Assembly (NCBI GenBank): GCA_022818135.1 | Contig: JAFMSR010000017.1 | Location: forward strand, 39,106,392-39,170,391 | Length of the DNA stretch: 64,000 nucleotides | Origin: Saxidomus purpurata | Taxonomy: Eukaryota; Mollusca; Bivalvia; Venerida; Veneridae | Direction: 5' to 3' | Shown here: piece after piece, positions 1 through 12,470 of the stretch | Layout of the letters: the number at the start of each line of letters is the position of its first letter | Position numbering within the stretch: position 1 is the first letter of the stretch | Translations under genes and position numbers: made by a program | Notes under the pieces: model-generated | Databases searched by the model: none | What the model was told of the DNA's origin: nothing | What the model saw: only the letters and a program-made list of their open reading frames with translations

Positions 1-680
1 ACAATTTGGGTAAAAATGAGACAGTTAACAAACACTCTAAAATTTACAAAGTTTACTTCAATTGTATTTTCAAAACAGTAACATTTTGTTTGAATCGTTA
101 TCTTCATAGTTAAAGTCTCTGGATCACTTGGAATTTATTGATACAGAAAAATAAATTTACTGATAGGATAATGATAGATCTAACCATGTTCTGTAAAGTC
201 TAAAACAATGTTGACATAATCATGCCTTTCATATTCAAGTTGTTTCTTAACGAAAAAGAGTTACCAGAAAGCATTTCTTATATTTTGCCTATATTTTTGC
301 TTATATTTTTATATTATTGTCATTGAATGTCTTTGGTACATTGTCAAATAAGTATTATTTCTGCCAGTAAGACATTTTTCTTGGCAAAATAAGAGCTGTG
401 CCTTAAATATAAATTATTATAGCCAGTATTCTGAAGGAGATAAAATTCAGCTGAGTCTTGCACTATGATAAAATGGTGCACTAACCATGCTAAGACTGAA
501 AATTATGTACAAAGTTAAGTTTTCAGAACATTTGGAACTAAATATTCCCAAGTCACACACTCTTTGAACACTGACTTAACAACAAACCACAAGTATCTAT
601 CACTTTACAAGAGGAACTCTAGTCACATATTAATCCGACTCCAGAGCCACATACTAATTTCTCATTTTAAATCTATCTCT
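1..680 (-). other. 3' untranslated region and flank of terminal exon D
   Basis: AT-rich sequence with no open frame or recognised repeat. A minus-strand AATAAA at 134-139 could end a 3' untranslated region of about 540 nt. Confidence 0.4.
134..139 (-). terminator. Possible polyadenylation signal for terminal exon D
   Basis: AATAAA on the minus strand, about 545 nt downstream of the stop at 681. The hexamer is common by chance in AT-rich DNA. Confidence 0.3.
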
Positions 681-943
681 TCATTTTGAGGTGAAGTCTG
701 GATCGTGAAATTTACGAATATGAAGGTACAGGCTGCTCGTGCAGACGAAAGATTTGTCACAGAATTGACATTTGTAAGGTTTCTCTCCTGTGTGTTTCCT
801 CATATGTATGCTGAGCTTGATCTTCGACGCTACTATTTTCCCGCACACGTTACACACGTGTTTGAGCTTCAACAGTGAGACATCTGGCTCCGTCTCTTGG
901 CTCAGCAATTTTCTCTTGATACCCGTGAATGATCTTTCAGCAC
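681..943 (-). CDS. Minus-strand gene, alternative terminal exon D, two C2H2 zinc fingers
   Basis: A terminal exon of 263 nt after the acceptor CTTTTTCAG. Spliced to exon 3 in phase 1 (split codon AGT, Ser) it adds 86 residues and a TGA, giving a predicted 480-residue protein. The leader begins AERSFTGIKRKLLSQETEPD. Two fingers follow: CNVCGKIVASKIKLSIHMRKH (C-x2-C-x12-H-x3-H) and CQFCDKSFVCTSSLYLHIRKFH (C-x2-C-x12-H-x4-H), joined by TGEKPYK. The plus-strand paralogue's terminal exon at 62080-62342 has exactly the same length. It shares the [21 protein letters not shown] core, so the two are probably the same ancestral exon. This is the most distal alternative exon seen, about 26.6 kb of intron away from exon 3. 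More could lie below position 1. Confidence 0.87.
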
Positions 944-2734
944 CTGAAAAAGAACATAAAAACGTATAGCAATGTATTTCAAGTGATGAACTGGTCTGAG
1001 CTAGTTGTATTTTCTCTTCACTTAAACTACTTTTTAAGTTTTCAGCATCTCTTCACTATTGAGAGTAAAAGTAAATTCGGCTACCAACACAGGTAAATGA
1101 TACCAAAAATGCGTGATTTATATACATGAGGGGTTATGTGGACAAAGTGCCTGGGGGCCATTCGGCTGGTTATCGAACTTGGACAAGATATCAGGCCCGC
1201 ATATATTTTGCGGAACATTAATCTTCATAATTAAAGCTAGTTCTATTAATAAATTCAGATAAAAAGGCTTTGAGGAAACAAATTTGATGCTAAAAAGTAT
1301 ATTACAAAATTAATAGACCTTTCAAACGTCTTAAAAACGTATACTTTTGTCGAGCCAGCTTGCAGTGGTCACAATTGTGGTTCTGTGCATGTACGTACGT
1401 TTGTGTGTACATCTGATTTTGTCCATGCTGTAACTTCCTCATTCATGGCAAGAGAGGTGTTCATCAGTATTACACGATTATCAATAAATCCCCGCCCACA
1501 GACAGGTTGGATTATTAAACCCTCCAGACTGTTAGCATGTCAGCAGCTTTTTCAGCTGCTCACTCTCGGTTGCCGATGAAAATATAAAATTAAAAAAAAT
1601 ACATACTAATACATAAATTTAAAACTAAAGGCTAGAATCAACAATAGAAGTAAAAATCTAGGTAGGAATTTGCAAAAATCGATTGAAAATGCTGGTTTCA
1701 CGGCACCGCTTCACTATATGTTTATATTGGAATTTCAAAAGCGTAACTGCAACGCTTTATTATTTGGTAGCGTATTATTTCAAATCTACAGATATACTTT
1801 ACAGGAATTTATACTGGAACCTTTTTTATATGGCTGTATGTTCTAAAGTATGTTATTTTCATAGTATGTATTACAGTTTGAAGAACTTTATTTTTTTACC
1901 AAAATCAGAGAGTGAGCAGCTTTAATTCATAGACAGCTAGTTCTTATGACCGCTTACATTTCAATGTCATGGTTGTTTGTATTGAAACATAACTCCACTC
2001 TTGTAATATTCTTTTGAAACAAATCTAACATTGCAGAAACTGGAGGGTTTTTGGCAAAACTGTTCACCATGCAAAGTTGGTGAGAATACACTAGAAGGGA
2101 AATAAAACTACTCAACAATGCTTGTACAGCATGCATTTATTGTCATGTGGTTTTCTTTTCACATATATATATATATATACACAAAACAAAACACAAATTT
2201 TGCAAAATTTAACAAACTTTCAAGAAATATAGTTATATAATAATGTTAAATCCTAATGCCCCATCCATAATAGAGTATGATAATTAAATGCAAAATTTGA
2301 AAATAACTTAATTCATGTATTAAGTTATGCTTTGTAAAATTTCATACCACCCATGTTAAGTGTTGCGAACAGCACTTATCTAGTACCCGTTATATACAGG
2401 AACATTAGTTTTATAGTACAGATAACATCTGCTTTTCAGAATGTCTAGTTTTCCTACTTACATGTGTTAGCAAGTAGCTTTTTAATGCACTTGTTAAATG
2501 AATAACACAATTTGCATTTTTATGATTTTATTGAAACTTAATGTATTTATGAGACTAATGCAGTATGATGGTATGCACCATGTGTGACAGCCTTTTCTAT
2601 GAGAATTAATGAGAATTAAAGAGGATGATATAGAGCATCATCTAGAATCATGATCAGATGATATTTATGGACTAATCATGTTGTGAAATAAAAGATGTTT
2701 AGTTTCTGGCCCCAATAGCAATAGGCCTTTAGCA

Positions 2735-2850
2735 AGACTACCATACACCATCTTGTCATAGCAGGTTTCGAGTCCTACTCCCTCAGCCCTACACCATCTT
2801 GTCATAGAAGGTTTCGAGTCATACTCCCTCAGCCCTACACCATCAACTTT
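2735..2850. repeat. Two-copy tandem duplication of about 55 bp
   Basis: The phrase CACCATCTTGTCATAG followed by (C/A)AGGTTTCGAGTC occurs twice in direct order, each copy ending CTCCCTCAGCCCTACACCAT. The copies are nearly identical, so the duplication is recent. Confidence 0.8.
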
Positions 2851-3109
2851 AATCCTTATCAAACATTCACCAACTTTCATAAACTCCAGTGCATTTAGTC
2901 TTAAAATTCATCCTACAATGGATGGAAACCGAAAAGAACAATGTAGTAAAACTAAGCCAATCAAATTGCTCCATATTCAAACCCTGTATATTTGGACAAG
3001 CAGTACACAACTTTAAAATTATGATAATAAACATAGAAAGAACTGAAATTTGATGTCGGCATATTTTTGCCATGCTGACACCGTGCTGCCAGCTACAATG
3101 GTTTTGTCA

Positions 3110-3370
3110 TCTACATAATTACATGAAATTATATAAATTTATAAGGGCATATTAGTACTACAGTAGTCGGAACGTAACAGTTGTCACACGGAGTGCACGA
3201 TACACGCACGATGTACGCACGATACACGCACGTTAGACGCACGTTGCACGTTCGGTAAATACACGATGAGCGATTCAGAACGATACACGACATACCACGA
3301 TGTACGGGCGCACGCTACACGCTACACGATAAACGGATTATACACGTTATACGATCACTTTGAGATTTCA
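3110..3370. repeat. CACG/ACGAT-rich block, left copy with duplicated flank
   Basis: A flank of about 52 bp (TCTACATAATTACATGAAAT .. GGGCATATTAGTACTA) is followed by about 200 bp of irregular ACACGAT and CGCACG words, unusually CpG-rich for this window. The flank recurs at 8540-8596, next to another CACG-rich block. Confidence 0.6.
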
Positions 3371-4810
3371 CATTTTATCTAGACTTAAACCTTTTAATCA
3401 GACCGAAAGAATAAGATCAATTAGAAGTTTCATACCTTAACAATAAAAAATGACATCGATAAGTGTCAAAGATCCACAGTTTTCATATCACAGTATGTGT
3501 CAAATTTGAACACCTGTCGGAGTGACTTTGGCAGGAAATTGATCCCGATGTGCGAGAAAACGGGCGTAATTAATGTTAATTGCCATCTACACTTTTCGTT
3601 AAATAAATTCTACATTAAAGACACTTTTTAGGACCGTGTGCAAGTATAATAATTTTATACTGGAACTTTGAATTGATATGTTGATGGGTGTCAAGTGGGT
3701 GGGGTAAATTGACATTGAAGAAACTGAAAGCTTGAAATGGCGTTTTCGAATAAATCAAGCATTTGGAACGGGGTTTTTAATGTTATTTTGTAGTATTTAT
3801 AGTTGTGATGATTATACAGCCCCTAATTTTGACCAATGTTTTAACAGAAAAAAGTTTTGAACAATATTTAGGTTTTTTCCGGTAGCTCGAAAGTGAAAAA
3901 TGTCCCTCTAGAAATCTAAGATTATTCTTAGAGGAGAGAAGATAATTAAAGCGCAATGCAGTATTTATGTACTGTGGACTATGGTGATTAATTCTATGTA
4001 AAGTTTTATATCATGTTACTTTATATTGTGTTTTAGTGGGCCTATTCTATAGGTGGGGTATATAAAAACACATAGAAAAAATGAACCTCTAGGAAACAGT
4101 GATATTTTCTAGAGTGAAGAGGATTATTAAAGTTAATCTTTATTTCAATGTAGTTTAATTCTTGGCACGCAGTTTCATATACTTTATGTCACTGCTACCA
4201 TTCTTTTAGATTCAGAACCCCTGTTGAGGTGGTTTGAGTAATACTTTATTGGGGTAGTAATAAATTTAAAGTAAAATTAAACAGACTGTTATGTATTATA
4301 AATTTTCTCACCCATTTTGGGATAAAATTTATAAAACTTTCTAGGAAATGAACCAAAAAACAGATTAAAAATCATTTGCAAAATTATTTTGGACCCTCTG
4401 TAGAATAATGGAATGGTCCAATTGCATGACACAACTCTGCATCCAGTGGTGGATAGCAGATTCAATTAGAACCCTGGAGAAGACACATCTCACAGCCTAG
4501 ATTATACAGTCTCAAAATGCCATATATGGTGTTAACATATACATGTATGTACATGAAACATATAATCTTATATGGAATTATATGTTTATTTGATATACTG
4601 ATGATGAAGAAGATACAATGAACATCAATGGATGGTTAATTACTGGGCAGAAAAATGATGTACATTCCAATATCTAATTTATCTGATGGCATTTTTACAT
4701 AAGTAGTTTCATCAGTATAAAGGCTATGAGATAATAGCATTTAGATTTTGTTTGCATATGCTATGTACATAAGTCTGATGATATTATGAGGTGATAACAC
4801 ATGTACATAT

Positions 4811-4990
4811 ACCGTCTCCCTTGGTCTAGTGGTTTAGGCATCCGCCTTTGGAGTGGGAGGTCGAAGGTTCGAAGCCCACCAGGGGTCCGTTCTGATATAG
4901 CTGGTTGGTGAGCCGCCAAAAAGTCTCTCATAAGTCAGAAATGGCTGGCCCTTTAAATAGGGGTGACACTATAATAAAAAAGCACTTTAC
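4811..4990 (+). mobile_element. tRNA-derived SINE, family 1
   Basis: The head has an A box, TGGTCTAGTGG, and a perfect B box, GGTTCGAAGCC, about 35 nt apart as in tRNA. The acceptor ends TCTCCCTTGG and CCACCAGGGG can pair partly. The body continues with a non-tRNA region and an A-rich tail. The extended body and imperfect stems argue for a SINE and against a working tRNA gene. Confidence 0.75.
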
Positions 4991-7969
4991 CTTTTACTTT
5001 TATACTATACATGTAGTAGCTCATTTGGAAAAATTGTTCTTGGAATACACATGTAGCATTAGCAAATAATTTGATGGAAGACTGACAACAATATGAAAGA
5101 GCTAAGCAACACTCTATATTTATAAAGGGGGGTGTAACCTCACATGTTTCAAAAACCTCAATAACTATGAGACTGCAGAATAGAGCTCAGCAATGATGGT
5201 ACTCATGTTTTGTTTTAGTTATTTTGGAATTTAGATATGTAGAAAGAACTTAAAAGATCTATATTTGTTCAAATTGATGTAAGCTAGGCATTTTAAGGAA
5301 ACTATCAGAGATGAGGAACAAATTTAATAAACCGGACAGAGTTCAAGCACCACCTCTGCCACACTTACAGGAAAAAAGGCCCTTTGAAAGATTTCTAAAA
5401 TGGTTTCAATTTATGAAACTAACCAGAGGAGATCAGTGTCAGAAGTACTATATGACTACATAACTATACAACCGGTCTACTGAGACCAGAGTAAATAGTG
5501 ACTTAGTAATAGATGTGATTTTCATATTATTTTCTTTATTAAGCTATTAAGATTACAAACTACACACAATTAATATAGAGGTGTTCAAAAAATAAAACTA
5601 CAAAAAAATAGGTGTTAGCCGGTATCACTGGCTTTACGGGAAGTCCACACAAGCACAATTTTGCCATCTTAGCCTTAAAAGAAATCTTATTTTTTAAAAT
5701 GTTTTATTCATTTTATACAACATGATTATGGTACTCTTTTAGTGATATTATACTATTGTATGCTTAAATAATGAGCTCTTTGCAGAACTTACTACTTAAT
5801 TTAATTAGGATCTTCAGTAAAAGAACTACTTGTAATACTAAAATACAATTATTAATCAAGTGTGAGGGTTCTCACAAGACTGATATATATTACAAATCTA
5901 ATAAAACCTATTTCAAGGTATACAACTTGATTAAAATCAATTTTTTCTATGTGCCTCCTTCTGAAGTAAGAGAGTAAGAGTCTGTTATAGTTAAACTGGT
6001 AAGAAAGATGCAGGTGATCAGATGTAGCATCTGTATGGCCAGTGGCCAGTCCAAACCTGCAAGGATCTACTTACTGATCATGATAAAAGGGTTGATGTTT
6101 CATTTAATTGGAGGTAGTACAAGTAGGTTTGTAAGTAGAAACCGGCTTACATTTATCCTGAACCCGCCCCCCTACCCCCTCCGTCCCCAACATATTACAG
6201 ATAATAGCCAGTGAAATTTTGTTTTATTATAATATTATATGGTGTCATACAGACAGTGCAAACTACCATACAGTATTAAATTATATATAAGATATAAATT
6301 ACAGTTACAGTATTTTATAACTGAAACAGGCATGTAACAGGTACAGTGGTTGGGCAACCCCTACCAACATGTCACCCGTCACTCCCTGCTAATTTCTGTT
6401 ATGTGCAGACTATGATTTGCTAAATAATAACAAGATTGAATTTTTATGTTTTGGGTTGCCAATTTAAATCAACACCCACTAACCAGTGAAACAGCATGTT
6501 TACTACTACAATTAAAATACTAAGTACTTACTGAATATAAAAAATTGCATTTATACAAAAATTGTTTAGGATTTTGACTAGTGACCTACAGGATGGGGTC
6601 TGATAGCAACTGGAGTAAATTAGATAACTAATTTTATCAGTCATTTGACAGTCTACTATGTTATTCTCCAACAACCTTTATACACATTAACTTAGGGCTT
6701 TTCTTAGACTGAGAATAATTATTAATAGTGAAACCATGCAAGTCCAAGCTTATCCATTTCTGGCTTGAATTTTAGTCTCTGTGTGGTGAAAGCTATGCAG
6801 TCAAATAGCCAGTGAGGGGTGTTACATTTTACAATGCACTAGATGCAAACCTGGTCAACCCAAAGTATGTACCAACCCGAGCTGGTTGGTAGTAAGTTTG
6901 CGCCCAGCCTAAGACGTGTGATTGATTTGTCCATTTTGTAATTTGTCAAGTATCCCATAGGACGGCCAGGTCGCACTGTTTTGCGGCGAAATGTGTTTGT
7001 TTTTAGTTTCAATTCTCTACACCATCCATCCAGGATAGTGGTTCGAATCCCGGCATATATTTCTGTGGGTGAGTATGGTATGTCCTGGATCATGGCCCCT
7101 AAACCAGGCCCCTTTTGTCTGCATCATCTGCTCTCATTACCAGATATTATCATAAACCTACATGAGCTGGGCACTATAACATGGTAACAGGTAAGCCTGT
7201 TTTTAGGCACTGATAAAATTTATGAATAATAATAATGTATTCAATAACTCTGGTCTAGAATGACTGTTTTTTTTTATTTCATTGAGAACAGAGATGATAG
7301 TGAATCTGAAAATATATACAATATAGCAAGTTTTTTAGGTTGATGATGTAAAAGACAGCTCAATGCAGTGTCTATTGTTATCATTTCTGGTATAAATGCA
7401 GGAACAGGTTATAGAGTATTCCTGATAAATGGAACAATAATTTGTCAATCTTCCTATGATGGCAACATACATGTTTAGATGGATTACAACAGCTGAAGCT
7501 AATATACCAGTGCCTGGATTTTTAGACCCATCTGTGTATATATGTAGATGTCCAGAATAAAAATATCTGACCTATCATTTGAGTTTTTGAAACTTTGCGA
7601 GATGCGGTATGTCAGATTTGATCATTTTGTTTTCTTCGGGCACTTGTAGGAGGATTTTACAAAATAGCCGTGCTTTATGATCTCACTGACCAAAACCTTG
7701 ACTTTCGCTCAATATTTGAGAATCTATTCCTGGCGCCCCAGTCTAAGGGGCGAACCCCAGCCTCAAGTTCAAACAGGTAGGCAGGAGTAGAGGACAACGC
7801 ACAAAGGGCCAGCTGGAGGCCTTAATTAATTTTGGACAATATTCAGACCCTGTTTTGAATGGCAATGAGGCATTTGATGAGACTCAAACTAATTATTCAG
7901 TCAAAGACAATACCTAATTACCTTTCTCTTTATGTCAGCTAACGGATATATTATTCCAATCAGGCAGTA

Positions 7970-8035
7970 TAGGGGACATTTTGGTCATATGGGGGGACGT
8001 TTTGGTCTGGGGACGTTTTGTTTTGGGGACGTTTT
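7970..8035. repeat. Cluster of GGGGACGTTTTG-like 12-mers
   Basis: Four close variants of GGGGACGTTTTG (one GGGGACATTTTG) lie within 66 bp. They make a short translated repeat on the minus strand, but it has no counterpart in the paralogue and is not taken as coding. Confidence 0.6.
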
Positions 8036-8339
8036 GGATTGCTTCGGACTTTAAATATTTTCGTAAAAGTGTAGTTGATTCGGCGTATTATTTGCATATA
8101 GCCAATAAAACACTTGTTAACATCATACCCACGATATGTTGCTTCGATACAGGCGTACCTTGTCTGCTGCATTGACAACAGCAGTTTAGATAAAAAAGTT
8201 GTCCTTTCCGTTGCAAAAATAGACCTAAATTTCGGATATGAGGTGAAAATGTCTTCGACCTGTCCCGGAAGTCTTTCTCGCTCGCAACTACACCAAATAA
8301 TATAAACTGAAATCAGCACTTTTTGGGGGAGATGTGCAC

Positions 8340-8600
8340 GCTAAGTAAAACGATTAACTACGAAATACACCATCGAATCGCATTGCATACCGTATGTATT
8401 ATCGTGCATCGCGAATCGTATATCGTGTATCGTGTATAGTATATGGTGCACGTTGCACGATGAATGATACGATATGATACACGGTATACGATTGACAAAA
8501 TACACGATGAGTGCACGCACGTTATACGCACGTTTACATCTACATAATTAATTACATGAAATTTCATAAATTTACATGGGCATATTAGTACTAGTCATAT
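8340..8600. repeat. CACG/ACGAT-rich block, right copy with duplicated flank
   Basis: Irregular words such as ATCGTGTATCGTGT and GTGCACGCACGTTATACGC are followed by a diverged copy of the 3110-3160 flank (TCTACATAATTAATTACATG .. GGGCATATTAGTACTA). Here the CACG-rich part precedes the flank; at 3110 it follows it. Confidence 0.6.
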
Positions 8601-8703
8601 GTAAATTATGAATATTATCAAGTCTTATGCAACACACAGGAATTGCCATAATTTGGTTTGACCAAATGAATGGCATGAACGTTTTCAAACACATACCAAC
8701 TTG

Positions 8704-8752
8704 CAAAACAAGAGGCCCAAAAGGGCAAGTGTCGCTCTACTGGTCTGACAGA
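8704..8752. mobile_element. Fragment of AACAAGAGGCCC.. bivalve repeat terminus
   Basis: AACAAGAGGCCCAAAAGGGC forms a short hairpin and is followed by AAGTGTCGCTCTACTGGTC. The reverse complement of this end occurs at about 50990-51030. It lies two bases from the stop codon of terminal exon C. Confidence 0.65.
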
Positions 8753-8754
8753 TT

Positions 8755-9566
8755 TTAATGCTTATATTTCTTCTTGTGTCTAAGAAGATTCGGTTTATAC
8801 CGGTACCTAGCACCACAAACACAAAAAAATTGCTCATGTCCATGAGCCCCTTGTACATGGTAGATTAGACTTCTGCCTTCTGTGAATTCTTTGTCACATT
8901 CCTTGCATTTATACTTCTTGCCTTCTATGCAAAGGCGTTCATGTTTTCTCTTAGCATATCGACAGCTGAAGGACATTTTGCATTTATCACACGAGTATGG
9001 TTTTGTTTTCGTGTGCGTGTTCAGATGATCTTGATACACCTGTCGTCGAACAAACTTCCGACCACAGTTTTCAAAAGGACAATTAAGGAGCTCTTCGCTC
9101 TGACTGGAATGTTTATACTTCATATGTTCATTAAGATGACTTTTCTGACGGAACGTCTTTCCACAGTTGGAACAGATATACTTTTTATCATGCTTTTCTG
9201 CAATATGTGCCTGCTTAGCATTGTCTGTGGCAAACAATTTATTACAGTAACAACATTTTATGGTATTCTCATAATGGACAACCCTGACATGTCTTTTAAG
9301 GGATGCCTTTGATCTGTACGTTTTGCCGCATATTCCACATTCCTTTTCATTACCGACATCGACTTCCTGCAATGACCCTTCAGGAGTAGACAGAACTTCA
9401 ACTGCTGCATTTTCTTCTAATGATCCTTTGTTATTATCACCTTTATGATCAAACGAGACATCAACTGATACTATTTCCTTTACTCCTTTATCTTTACTTT
9501 GCTGATCAACTTTGTAAACTTCTCGTTCTTCCACCTTGATGCCAAACTTCTTATCTTCAATACAAT
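8755..9566 (-). CDS. Minus-strand gene, alternative terminal exon C, about seven zinc fingers
   Basis: A terminal exon of 812 nt after the acceptor TTCCTTATTTAG. Spliced in phase 1 (split codon AAT) it adds 269 residues and a stop, giving a predicted 663-residue protein. About 80 residues of acidic, Lys/Glu-rich leader precede the fingers. Finger 1 starts CGICGKTYRSKASLKRH, finger 2 CCYCNKLFATDNAKQAH and finger 3 CSNCGKTFRQKSHLNEH. Finger 4 has a C-x4-C knuckle (CPFENCGRKF). Finger 5 ends in Cys instead of the last His (H-x4-C). Finger 6 is CKECDKEFTEGRSLIYH. Finger 7 has an unusually short knuckle, CVCGARY (C-x1-C). Spacing between fingers is not the TGEKP type. The tail is Lys-rich. A bivalve repeat fragment (8704-8752) lies immediately after the stop, probably in the 3' untranslated region. 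Confidence 0.87.
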
Positions 9567-9901
9567 CTAAATAAGGAAAAATAAACTATTTAAAACATAA
9601 GTCACTGGCCTTTGTGTGATAAACATCTTCCTGTACGTTTTAGTAGATGCAGATATACTAAGTGCTTTAACTACATCAAAGCTATAGTAGATATTATTTG
9701 ACATGCCTTAGGGGGGGGGTATATGCGTGGGGGGGGGGGGAGGAGGGGGCCTTATATCGAGGGTTGACAGCAAAACTGTCATAACTTATATGAAATAAAG
9801 AAGGACTCAATATGGTTGGGAGAAATTATTTTGATTATTTTACACTTTGATTGGTCTGTTACCAAAATTTATTGTAAACCATTAGTCCAGACCTGACATG
9901 T

Positions 9902-10737
9902 AACAAGAGGGCCCTATATAGCTCACCTGGTTACTATTGGTTATAATACAAGGTCAACAATTGCATCACAGAAAGGGTCTATTTAGACCTGGGGTCCTGA
10001 TTTGAACAATCTCCATAGAGATGACTACAAAATTAATGCTACATTCTGAATATCTAAGCCCTGTGCCTTGTGGTTCCAGACAAGAAGTTTTCCCTATAGA
10101 TATAAGTCTATTATGAAATCCAGTGACCCCCGTGCAGTGTCAATTTTGACCAGAGGGTCATGATCTGAAACTCTATGCTACATCCCAAATATCTACACGA
10201 TCTAAGTTCAAAGCTTTGCAGTTTCAGAGAAGAATTTTTCAATTTTGACCAGAAGGTCAAATATCTAAAGCAGAAGTCTAGATAGCAAAATGCTAATGCT
10301 AATTCAGTCTAAGCCGTTGCTTCGGGAGAAGAATTTTTAAGTTTTCCAGATATAAACAGATGTAAAACCAAGTGACACCCCTGCAGGGTCAATTTTGACA
10401 TGTGGGTCTTGATTTGGACAATCTGCGTACAGGTCTACTAGCAATGCAAAATGCTAAATATCTAAGCCCAAGGTCTTGTGGTTTCAGAGAAGAAGAACTT
10501 CTTATACAAGCCTGTAGAGACATTGCTACAACTAGTAAGTAGTCTTTAGGTCAAAGGGAGACTACTCAACACTTTACAAATGTCAGGAACTAGTACTAGT
10601 AAATTTTAACCAGTATATTTTTCTGAATATCCAGCTAACAGTATTGCAGATATCATTTGAAGTAACATGTCAACAGACACCATAAGACGGATGATCATAA
10701 AAGCTTGACCTGAGCATAAATTATGCATAGGTGAGCT
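9902..10737 (-). mobile_element. Foldback-type bivalve repeat (AACAAGAGGGCC family)
   Basis: Starts AACAAGAGGGCCCTATATAG followed by CTCACCTGG, and ends ATAGGTGAGCT, the inverted partner of AGCTCACCTG. The inside carries diverged repeats of a unit with GGGTC(C/A)TGATTTGAACAATCT. Other members: 12264-12470, 43100-43922, 49990-50893, 60884-61492. Confidence 0.65.
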
Positions 10738-12263
10738 AATAAAAATTGGACAATTCTTGAACTACTTTTAATTAGTAACATAATCAACAGCCAGCATTGA
10801 ACCCATGTCCTCCCGAAACACCAGGTGTACCATTTAAGTAACCAAGCAAAAAGTCACATGCAGATTGACTAAATCAGTTCAAACTTAGAACACGATAGAG
10901 TAGAATCCATTCCTTCACTATGTTAACATCACAAGGGCTTACAAGTTATTACTGATGCAACACTAAAAGAGACAAGAGCTGTCCTTTGTGGCAAGTGCCT
11001 GCAGGGTGTGGTCTGTGATTTTGTTCTTCATGGTTTGGACATGGACAAGATTCTTCATCCTGGTGCGCTGAACATTTGTGCCAAATCATTTTATAATCCT
11101 GCAATCCATAAAACCCATTCAGCGTTGCAATCTGGACATGAATATGTGCATATTTATATACAGGAATCCCCGACCTTTGACCTCTAGATGTGACATTGAC
11201 ATTCAATGTAGGGAAAAAATATTATTTAAAATATGAAGAGATTGGACCTATAGGAAACTGTAGCCCGCCAACACAACAATCCCGAATATATTAAAGTCAA
11301 GCAAAATACTTTCAGCCTTATTTAACAGGTGATTGATCATCTTTGGCACAAAGGGATAATTTAAGAAATATAAATGTAAAGCGAATGCCAGTCTAAGGAA
11401 ACTGAAGCAAATGTCTTTAAGATTTGATTGACCAGTATAGACTCGAAAGTTAGTATACAGATACCTTGCACTGAAACCTCCTTTGGGATTCATTTGGGGC
11501 CCCTAGTGTCAAGATTACTCTGGATAAGAATAGAGAGGGTTTCAGTTCTGATAGTGCTTTGGTAATAAAAATTGGTCTGTAGGTTGCTCTCATGAAGAAC
11601 TACCTTTGGATTGCATTTGGGGTCACTGGGGTCAAGGTCACATTACTGTGGCTAAAAGGAGAAAACTGGTTTCCGGTCTAATACTTAACTCTGAATAGTG
11701 ATATGGTAATGAAAATGTGTCTCTAGGCTGCTTTCAAATAGTTCTACTTTGGATTTGCATGTGGGACATCTTTGGTCAAGGGTAAGATCCAGTCAATTGC
11801 TTTTACTTAAAAAATATCTGTGGTTATGAAGTTTTGCCTCTACGTTGCTGGTATAGAAACCTACTTGGGGTAGAATTTGGACCAAAAACACGATCATGGT
11901 TGCTAAAAATAGAAAATACAGTTTCTGTAATTTTAGATAATATGATGGCTCTATGGTGTTTAAACTTGGCTTGTAGGTTAGTTTATTAAAATGGACAGAC
12001 ATTCAGCGGAAGTTAGAAGCACTACAGAAGTTTGTTGATAGCTGACAACTTATTTGATCCATGTGTTTATGTTTGCTGGAATAAAACAGTTACAGAGCTG
12101 TTCTGGTCCAGCAATTTAATCTTACACTGTAATTATACTGACTATAAACAGTTAAACCCTGGGTATATACCAACAGAAATGACCCACTACAGGTCTGATA
12201 TGGATAATACATAATCCATCATACATATTCGGTCTATCTGAAAGTCATTTTGTTGCAAAACTT

Positions 12264-12470
12264 AACAAGAGGGCCAAGATGGCCCTGTATCGCTCCTCTT
12301 GCTACCATTGATAATAGGTCAACAATCGCATCACAGAAAAGGTAAATTCTGACCTGGGTGTCATGATGTGAACAGTCTCATAGAAGTCCACTACTTTCCA
12401 ATATCTAAGCTCTGGGCCATCTGGTTTTAAACAATAAGATTTTCGAAGTTTTTCCTATCTGTTGCCATAG
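12264..12470 (-). mobile_element. Truncated AACAAGAGGGCC-family repeat
   Basis: Starts AACAAGAGGGCCAAGATGGC, with a terminal hairpin GGGCCAAGATGGCCC. It continues with units like those in 9902-10737 and fades out near 12470. Confidence 0.6.

Larger units (their letters stand above)
944..8703. other. Intronic/inter-exon stretch between terminal exons C and D
   Basis: No coding exon supported. It holds a (TA)n microsatellite (2161-2180), a two-copy 55-bp tandem duplication (2735-2850), two CACG-rich blocks with duplicated flanks, a SINE (4811-4990) and a short GGGGACGTTTTG cluster (7970-8035). The remainder is AT-rich and unremarkable. Confidence 0.5.

Noticed and set aside
4811..4883. Possible functional tRNA gene
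   Set aside because: A and B boxes are good, but stems are imperfect and it is followed by a SINE body and A-rich tail.
7030..7060. Isolated B-box-like GGTTCGAATCC
   Set aside because: No A box at the right distance and no SINE tail; at most a worn fragment.
7960..8319. 119-codon minus-strand frame
   Set aside because: Low-complexity GGGGACGTTTTG cluster at one end, no recognisable domain, no splice context fitting the gene.
10949..11206. 85-codon minus-strand frame with many Cys and His
   Set aside because: The Cys/His spacing is not finger-like, and the DNA matches the 40.8 kb repeat units (CACAAATGTTCAGC.. type), so it is repeat sequence.
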